Source of the DNA: Frankia alni
Lineage (GTDB): Bacteria; Actinomycetota; Actinomycetes; Frankiales; Frankiaceae
Direction of reading: 5' to 3'
Length of the DNA stretch: 38,936 nucleotides
Assembly: GCA_026225295.1 (NCBI GenBank)
Contig: JAMFSN010000139.1
Location: 1 to 38,936 of the forward strand
In this document: one piece after another, positions 33,735 to 38,936 of the stretch
How positions within the stretch are numbered: the first letter of the stretch is position 1
Layout: each line of letters opens with the position of its first letter
The notes under the pieces: generated by a model
What the model saw: the letters and a program-made list of their open reading frames with translations, nothing else
Database searches by the model: none
Told to the model about the DNA's origin: nothing
Translations under genes and position numbers: made by a program

Positions 33735-33737
33735 GCT
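33711..33737 (+). promoter_or_regulatory. 27-bp dyad covering the rpoB promoter spacer and -10
   Basis: AGCAGTG (33711-33717) and AGCC (33719-33722) are mirrored by GGCT (33726-33729) and CACTGCT (33731-33737) around TTC, with one mismatch pair. It spans from the last base of the -35 to beyond the -10, so a bound dimer would block RNA polymerase; as single-stranded DNA or RNA it would form a hairpin. Confidence 0.5.
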
Positions 33738-34153
33738 TGTTTGCGCTGCAAATGCAGTCGCGGGGGCTCGCCAGGTGTGCCGCTGTCGACTGCTGACGCG
33801 GTGTCCCTCGCACCCTCGGGCGCGAACCTGCACGTGAAGACCGTACGAGACCCGACCGCCGTCCGCAGCAGAATCCGCGAGGTTCCTCAAACACATATGT
33901 GTCGCTCCGGCGGAAGCTTCCGCGCCGCGTCCGTTGACCGTGCGCGTCTGGCTCTCGCGCGCCCGGACGCCCCGCGTCCTCGCGTGTCACACCACCGCGG
34001 CACCCACGGTGAGAGTGCCCGTCCTGGAGGGCATGCCCCCGACCGACCGCCTCCTAAACCGTAGCGAGACACTGATCACCTGACCACCCCCGCCGGACCG
34101 TCGCCGCCCACGCGTTTCGCCAGACCGACGATCAGGCCACCGGAAGGACCACC

Positions 34154-37100
34154 TTGGCCGCCTCGCCCACCGCGCCCCGCATTTCCTTCGCCAAGATCAT
34201 TGAGCCTCTTGAGGTCCCCGACCTCCTCGCCCTCCAGACCCAGTCGTTCGACTGGCTGGTCGGCAACGAGTCGTGGGAGACCCGGGTCCAGGACGCTGTC
34301 GACGCGGGCCGCAACGACGTTCCCATCACCTCGGGCCTGGAAGAGGTTTTCGAGGAAATCTCCCCGATCGAGGACTTCTCCGGTTCCATGTCCCTGTCGT
34401 TCCGGGACCACCGGTTCGAGCCGCCCAAGTACTCCGTCGAGGAGTGCAAGGACAAGGACATGACCTACTCGGCGCCGCTCTTCGTGACGGCCGAGTTCAC
34501 CAACAACACCACCGGCGAGATCAAGAGCCAGACGGTCTTCATGGGCGACTTCCCGCTCATGACCCCGAAGGGCACCTTCGTCATCAACGGCACCGAGCGG
34601 GTCGTGGTCAGCCAGCTCGTCCGCTCGCCGGGCGTCTACTTCGAGCGTTCGCTCGACAAGGCGTCCGACAAGTACGTGTTCTCCTGCAAGGTGATCCCGT
34701 CGCGCGGCGCGTGGCTGGAGTTCGAGGTCGACAAGCGCGACACCGTGGGCGTGCGGATCGACCGTAAGCGGCGCCAGTCGGTCACCGTCCTGCTCAAGGC
34801 GCTGGGCTGGGACGAGGCGCGGATCCTGGAGAAGTTCGGCGACTACCCGTCGATGCGCACCACCCTGGAGAAGGACCACACGGCCACCCAGGACGACGCG
34901 CTGCTCGACATCTACCGCAAGCTGCGGCCGGGCGAGCCGCCGACCCGGGAATCCGCGCAGACGCTGCTGGAGAACCTCTTCTTCAACCACAAGCGCTACG
35001 ACCTGGCCAAGGTCGGCCGCTACAAGGTGAACAAGAAGCTCAAGGTGGACGTCGCCCACGACGTCGGTGTGCTCACCGAGGACGACATCGTCGCCACGAT
35101 CGAGTACGTGGTCAAGCTGCACGACGGCCACGACCCCGACGTCGAGACCGACGACATCGACCACTTCGGCAACCGGCGCCTGCGTACGGTCGGCGAGCTG
35201 ATCCAGAACCAGGTCCGGCTGGGCCTGGCCCGGATGGAGCGCGTCGTCCGCGAGCGGATGACGACCCAGGACGTCGAGGCGATCACGCCCCAGACGCTCA
35301 TCAACATCCGGCCGGTCGTCGCCTCCATCAAGGAGTTCTTCGGCACCAGCCAGCTGTCCCAGTTCATGGACCAGACGAACCCGCTGGCCGGGCTCACCCA
35401 CAAGCGCCGGCTGTCGGCGCTCGGTCCCGGTGGGCTGTCGCGGGAGCGGGCCGGTTTCGAGGTCCGCGACGTGCACCCCAGCCACTACGGCCGGATGTGC
35501 CCGATCGAGACCCCGGAAGGCCCGAACATCGGCCTGATCGGGTCGCTGTCCACGTTCGCCCGGGTCAACCCGTTCGGGTTCGTCGAGACGCCGTACCGGA
35601 AGGTCACCGCCGGCCGGGTCACCGCGCAGATCGACTACCTGACCGCGGACGAGGAGGACCGGCACGTCATCGCGCAGGCCAACGCGCCCCTGACCGGCGA
35701 CGGCACCTTCGCGGAGGACCGCGTCCTGGTCCGCCGCAAGGGCGGCGAGGTCGAGTTCATCCCGCCGGACGAGGTCGACTACATGGACGTCTCGCCGCGG
35801 CAGATGGTCTCGGTGGCGACCGCGATGATCCCGTTCCTCGAGCACGACGACGCCAACCGGGCCCTGATGGGCTCGAACATGCAGCGCCAGTCCGTCCCGC
35901 TGCTGCGCAGCGAGGCGCCGCTGGTGGGTACCGGCATGGAGGCCCGCGCGGCCAAGGACGCCGGCGACGTCGTGGTGGCCGAGGCGGCCGGGGTGGTCGA
36001 GGACCTGTCCGCCGACTACATCACCGTCATGCACGACGACGGCTCGCGGCGCACCTACCGACTGGCCAAGTTCCGCCGGTCGAACCAGGGCACCTGCATC
36101 AACCAGAAGCCGATCGTCGACGAGGGCGCGCGGATCGAGGCCGGTCAGGTCATCGCCGACGGTCCCTGCACCCAGAACGGCGAGATGGCGCTGGGCAAGA
36201 ACCTGCTCGTCGCCTTCATGCCCTGGGAAGGGCACAACTACGAAGACGCGATCATCCTGTCGCAGCGGCTGGTCCAGGACGACGTCCTTTCCTCGATCCA
36301 CATCGAGGAGCACGAGGTCGACGCCCGGGACACCAAGCTGGGGCCGGAGGAGATCACCCGGGACATCCCGAACGTGGCCGAGGAGGTGCTGGCCGACCTC
36401 GACGAGCGGGGCATCATCCGGATCGGTGCCGAGGTCGCGCCCGGCGACGTCCTGGTCGGCAAGGTCACGCCCAAGGGCGAGACCGAGCTGACCCCGGAGG
36501 AGCGCCTGCTGCGCGCGATCTTCGGTGAGAAGGCCCGCGAGGTCCGCGACACCTCCCTGAAGGTGCCGCACGGCGTGCCCCGCCGGATGAACATCGGTCA
36601 GATCCTCGAGACCCACCTCGGGTGGGTCGCGAAGACCGGTTGGCAGATCGACGGCGGCGAGCAGGAGTGGAAGGAGCGGTTGCGCTCCATCGGGGCCGAC
36701 GCGGCTCCGAAGGGCACCAACGTGTCCACTCCGGTGTTCGACGGCGCCCGCGAGGAGGAGATCACCGGCCTGCTCGGCTCGACGCTGGCCAACCGGGACG
36801 GCACCCAGCTGATCGGCGAGAGCGGTAAGGCGAAGCTGTTCGACGGTCGGACCGGCGAGCCCTACCCGTACCCGGTGGCGGTCGGCTACATCTACATCCT
36901 CAAGCTGCTGCACCTGGTCGACGACAAGATCCACGCTCGGTCGACCGGCCCGTACTCGATGATCACCCAGCAGCCGCTGGGTGGTAAGGCGCAGTTCGGT
37001 GGTCAGCGGTTCGGTGAGATGGAGGTGTGGGCGCTGGAGGCCTACGGCGCGGCTTACGCGCTGCAGGAGCTGCTCACCATCAAGTCCGACGACGTCCTCG

Positions 37101-37339
37101 GTCGGGTCAAGGTCTACGAGGCGATCGTCAAGGGTGAAAACATTCCGGAGCCCGGCATTCCGGAATCATTCAAGGTGCTCATCAAGGAGATGCAGTCCCT
37201 CTGCCTGAACGTTGAGGTCCTGTCGTCCGACGGCGTGCAGATCGAAATGCGCGACACGGACGAGGACGTCTTCCGGGCGGCGGAGGAACTTGGAATCGAC
37301 CTGTCCCGGCGGGAGCCGAGCAGCGTCGAAGAGGTTTGA
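34154..37339 (+). CDS. rpoB: RNA polymerase beta subunit with internal deletion in the catalytic region
   Basis: 1061 residues from TTG 34154 (GGAAGG six bases upstream), stop 37337-37339; relatives have ~1140-1170. Normal order: [49 protein letters not shown], the rifampicin region ([20 protein letters not shown]), [40 protein letters not shown]. At residues 806-808 (near 36569) VPHG runs straight into [17 protein letters not shown]. In all known RpoB ~80 residues lie between, including GDKLAGRHGNKG with the lysines of the active centre. Frame is kept. The C-terminus ([20 protein letters not shown]) is intact. Sequence error or assembly collapse is likely; otherwise the subunit could hardly function. 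Confidence 0.9.
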   Translation: MAASPTAPRISFAKIIEPLEVPDLLALQTQSFDWLVGNESWETRVQDAVDAGRNDVPITSGLEEVFEEISPIEDFSGSMSLSFRDHRFEPPKYSVEECKDKDMTYSAPLFVTAEFTNNTTGEIKSQTVFMGDFPLMTPKGTFVINGTERVVVSQLVRSPGVYFERSLDKASDKYVFSCKVIPSRGAWLEFEVDKRDTVGVRIDRKRRQSVTVLLKALGWDEARILEKFGDYPSMRTTLEKDHTATQDDALLDIYRKLRPGEPPTRESAQTLLENLFFNHKRYDLAKVGRYKVNKKLKVDVAHDVGVLTEDDIVATIEYVVKLHDGHDPDVETDDIDHFGNRRLRTVGELIQNQVRLGLARMERVVRERMTTQDVEAITPQTLINIRPVVASIKEFFGTSQLSQFMDQTNPLAGLTHKRRLSALGPGGLSRERAGFEVRDVHPSHYGRMCPIETPEGPNIGLIGSLSTFARVNPFGFVETPYRKVTAGRVTAQIDYLTADEEDRHVIAQANAPLTGDGTFAEDRVLVRRKGGEVEFIPPDEVDYMDVSPRQMVSVATAMIPFLEHDDANRALMGSNMQRQSVPLLRSEAPLVGTGMEARAAKDAGDVVVAEAAGVVEDLSADYITVMHDDGSRRTYRLAKFRRSNQGTCINQKPIVDEGARIEAGQVIADGPCTQNGEMALGKNLLVAFMPWEGHNYEDAIILSQRLVQDDVLSSIHIEEHEVDARDTKLGPEEITRDIPNVAEEVLADLDERGIIRIGAEVAPGDVLVGKVTPKGETELTPEERLLRAIFGEKAREVRDTSLKVPHGVPRRMNIGQILETHLGWVAKTGWQIDGGEQEWKERLRSIGADAAPKGTNVSTPVFDGAREEEITGLLGSTLANRDGTQLIGESGKAKLFDGRTGEPYPYPVAVGYIYILKLLHLVDDKIHARSTGPYSMITQQPLGGKAQFGGQRFGEMEVWALEAYGAAYALQELLTIKSDDVLGRVKVYEAIVKGENIPEPGIPESFKVLIKEMQSLCLNVEVLSSDGVQIEMRDTDEDVFRAAEELGIDLSRREPSSVEEV

Positions 37340-37437
37340 CGGTCGGGCCGGGGGCGCGCGCACTGACGCGGCCCCCGGCCCGCCCGCCCGGCCACTCGAC
37401 CAGCATCACCACGGAACAAAGAGAGCAGGCGAACGTC

Positions 37438-38936
37438 TTGCTGGACGTGAACTTCTTCGACGAGCTGCGCATTGGTCTGGCCACTGCGGACGACATCCGC
37501 CAGTGGTCGCACGGCGAGGTCAAGAAGCCCGAGACGATCAACTACCGCACGCTCAAGCCCGAGAAGGACGGACTCTTCTGCGAGAAGATCTTCGGTCCGA
37601 CCCGGGACTGGGAGTGCTACTGCGGTAAGTACAAGCGGGTTCGGTTCAAGGGCATCATCTGCGAGCGCTGCGGCGTCGAAGTGACGCGCGCCAAGGTGCG
37701 CCGCGAGCGGATGGGGCACATTGAGCTGGCCGCCCCGGTCACCCACATCTGGTACTTCAAGGGTGTGCCGAGTCGCCTCGGCTACCTGCTCGACCTGGCC
37801 CCGAAGGATCTCGAGAAGATCATCTACTTCGCGGCCTACATGATCACCAAGGTCGACATCGACGGTCGCCACCGTGACCTTCCCACCCTCGAGGCGCAGA
37901 TCTCGGTCGAGCGCGGCCAGCTCGAGGACAAGAAGAACGCCGACGTTGAAACCCGCCAGAAGAAGCTCGAGGGCGACCTCGCGCAGCTCGAGGCCGAGGG
38001 CGCCAAGGGCGACGCGCGCCGCAAGGTGCGCGAGGCGGCCGACCGCGAAATGCGGCAGATCCGCGACCGCGCGCAGCGCAAGATCGACGACCTCGACAAG
38101 GTCTTCGACCGCTTCAAGAGCATGAAGGTGCAGGAGCTCGAGCCCGACGAGCTGCTCTACCGGGAGCTTCGCGACCGGTTCGGCATCTACTTCGAGGGCG
38201 GCATGGGCGCCGAGGCGCTGCAGCGTCGGCTCGAGGACTTCGACCTCGACGCCGAGGCCGAGTCCCTGCGCGAGACGATCCGCAGCGGCAAGGGGCAGAA
38301 GAAGGCCCGCGCGCTCAAGCGGCTCAAGGTCGTGTCGGCCTTCCGTAACACCCGGAACTCCCCGATGGGGATGGTGCTCGACTGCGTCCCGGTCATCCCG
38401 CCGGACCTGCGCCCGATGGTGCAGCTCGACGGGGGCCGGTTCGCGACGAGCGACCTGAACGACCTGTACCGCCGGGTCATCAACCGCAACAACCGGTTGA
38501 AGCGACTGCTGGACCTGGGCGCGCCCGAGATCATCATCAACAACGAGAAGCGGATGCTGCAGGAGGCCGTCGACGCGCTGTTCGACAACGGCCGCCGCGG
38601 TCGGCCGGTCACCGGCCCGGGCAACCGCCCGCTCAAGTCGCTCTCGGACATGTTGAAGGGCAAGCAGGGGCGGTTCCGCCAGAACCTGTTGGGAAAGCGG
38701 GTCGACTACTCGGGCCGTTCGGTCATCGTGATCGGTCCGAACCTCAAGCTGCACCAGTGCGGTCTGCCCAAGCTCATGGCGCTCGAGTTGTTCAAGCCCT
38801 TCGTCATGAAGCGGCTGGTCGACCTCAACCACGCGCAGAACATCAAGTCCGCCAAGCGGATGGTGGAGCGCGCCCGCCCCGTGGTCTGGGACGTGCTGGA
38901 AGAGGTCATCACCGAGCATCCGGTCCTGCTGAACCG
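37438..38936 (+). CDS. rpoC: RNA polymerase beta-prime subunit (5' part, runs off the window)
   Basis: The first ~499 residues of RpoC from TTG 37438 ([20 protein letters not shown]), as in actinobacteria. The zinc site [20 protein letters not shown] (four Cys), the [19 protein letters not shown] coiled coil, [39 protein letters not shown], and the switch-2/lid region [20 protein letters not shown] are normal. The NADFDGD catalytic loop lies outside. It follows rpoB by 98 bases in the usual operon. Confidence 0.97.
   Translation, partial: MLDVNFFDELRIGLATADDIRQWSHGEVKKPETINYRTLKPEKDGLFCEKIFGPTRDWECYCGKYKRVRFKGIICERCGVEVTRAKVRRERMGHIELAAPVTHIWYFKGVPSRLGYLLDLAPKDLEKIIYFAAYMITKVDIDGRHRDLPTLEAQISVERGQLEDKKNADVETRQKKLEGDLAQLEAEGAKGDARRKVREAADREMRQIRDRAQRKIDDLDKVFDRFKSMKVQELEPDELLYRELRDRFGIYFEGGMGAEALQRRLEDFDLDAEAESLRETIRSGKGQKKARALKRLKVVSAFRNTRNSPMGMVLDCVPVIPPDLRPMVQLDGGRFATSDLNDLYRRVINRNNRLKRLLDLGAPEIIINNEKRMLQEAVDALFDNGRRGRPVTGPGNRPLKSLSDMLKGKQGRFRQNLLGKRVDYSGRSVIVIGPNLKLHQCGLPKLMALELFKPFVMKRLVDLNHAQNIKSAKRMVERARPVVWDVLEEVITEHPVLLN

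Larger units (their letters stand above)
33374..34153. other. rplL-rpoB intergenic region and rpoB leader
   Basis: About 780 bases. The first ~330 are G+C-rich and hold no gene I recognise. The rpoB promoter lies at 33706-33734, giving a leader of ~410 bases. In the leader are CTGCA-AA-TGCAG (33746-33757) and the perfect palindrome ACACATATGTGT (33891-33902), both possible regulator sites. Open frames in it lack ribosome sites. Confidence 0.5.

Noticed and set aside
36540-36620. Intein, intron or split gene as the cause of the RpoB gap
   Set aside because: These add sequence; here it is missing with continuous frame and no splice or intein motifs.
34076-36934. 952-codon open frame antisense to rpoB
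   Set aside because: Exact shadow of rpoB codon bias.
1-38936. CRISPR array, rRNA genes, prophage
   Set aside because: No regularly spaced direct repeats with unique spacers, no rRNA sequence, no integrase or structural phage genes.

Overview
The window is high-GC actinobacterial chromosome. Its right third is the conserved translation and transcription block of Actinomycetes: tRNA-Thr, tRNA-Met, rpmG, hadA/hadB, aspartate aminotransferase, tRNA-Trp, secE, nusG, rplK, rplA, rplJ, rplL, rpoB, rpoC. GC content, frequent GTG/TTG starts, HadAB dehydratase subunits beside rpmG, and RpoB/RpoC sequence all fit an actinomycete. I would guess a Frankiales- or Cryptosporangium-like lineage, but genus is not proven from this sequence.

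Layout. (1) 1-8.1 kb starts with tRNA-Tyr and its terminator and is then accessory and decayed. It holds small secreted lipoproteins, an IS3-family transposase remnant with a right inverted repeat, a truncated Gly-rich membrane protein, and at least four genes whose reading frames are broken by single-base indels. (2) 8.1-24 kb is ordinary intact accessory coding DNA. It carries a secreted S15/CocE-type hydrolase, a SigE-family sigma factor with an overlapping membrane partner, a GT-C-like membrane protein, an amidase, a YccF protein, a DrrAB-type ABC exporter, a SpoIIE-type PP2C phosphatase, an SCP2 protein, a Nudix hydrolase, a LysR regulator, a DUF7144-like membrane protein and a GH25 muramidase with LGFP repeats. 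(3) 24.3-29.1 kb has tRNA-Thr, an unrecognised gene preceded by two TTGTCCACA boxes (actinobacterial DnaA boxes), tRNA-Met, rpmG, hadAB, the aminotransferase on the opposite strand, and tRNA-Trp. (4) 29.2 kb to the end is secE-nusG-rplKA-(L10 leader)-rplJL-rpoB-rpoC, with rpoC running off the window.

How the genes work together. The right part makes core machinery: SecE for export, NusG and RNA polymerase for transcription, L33/L11/L1/L10/L7-L12 for the ribosome, and HadAB for the fatty or mycolic acid elongation dehydratase step. The middle part is mostly envelope and stress functions.

The most striking observation is in rpoB. The frame is open from start to stop, but about 80 residues are missing between KVPHG and VPRRMNIGQ. 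That stretch normally holds the invariant GDKLAGRHGNKG segment of the catalytic centre. The junction lies on a short CACGGCG sequence that probably also occurs at both ends of the missing piece. Taken literally the subunit should not work, so this is either a sequence/assembly deletion or something very unusual.
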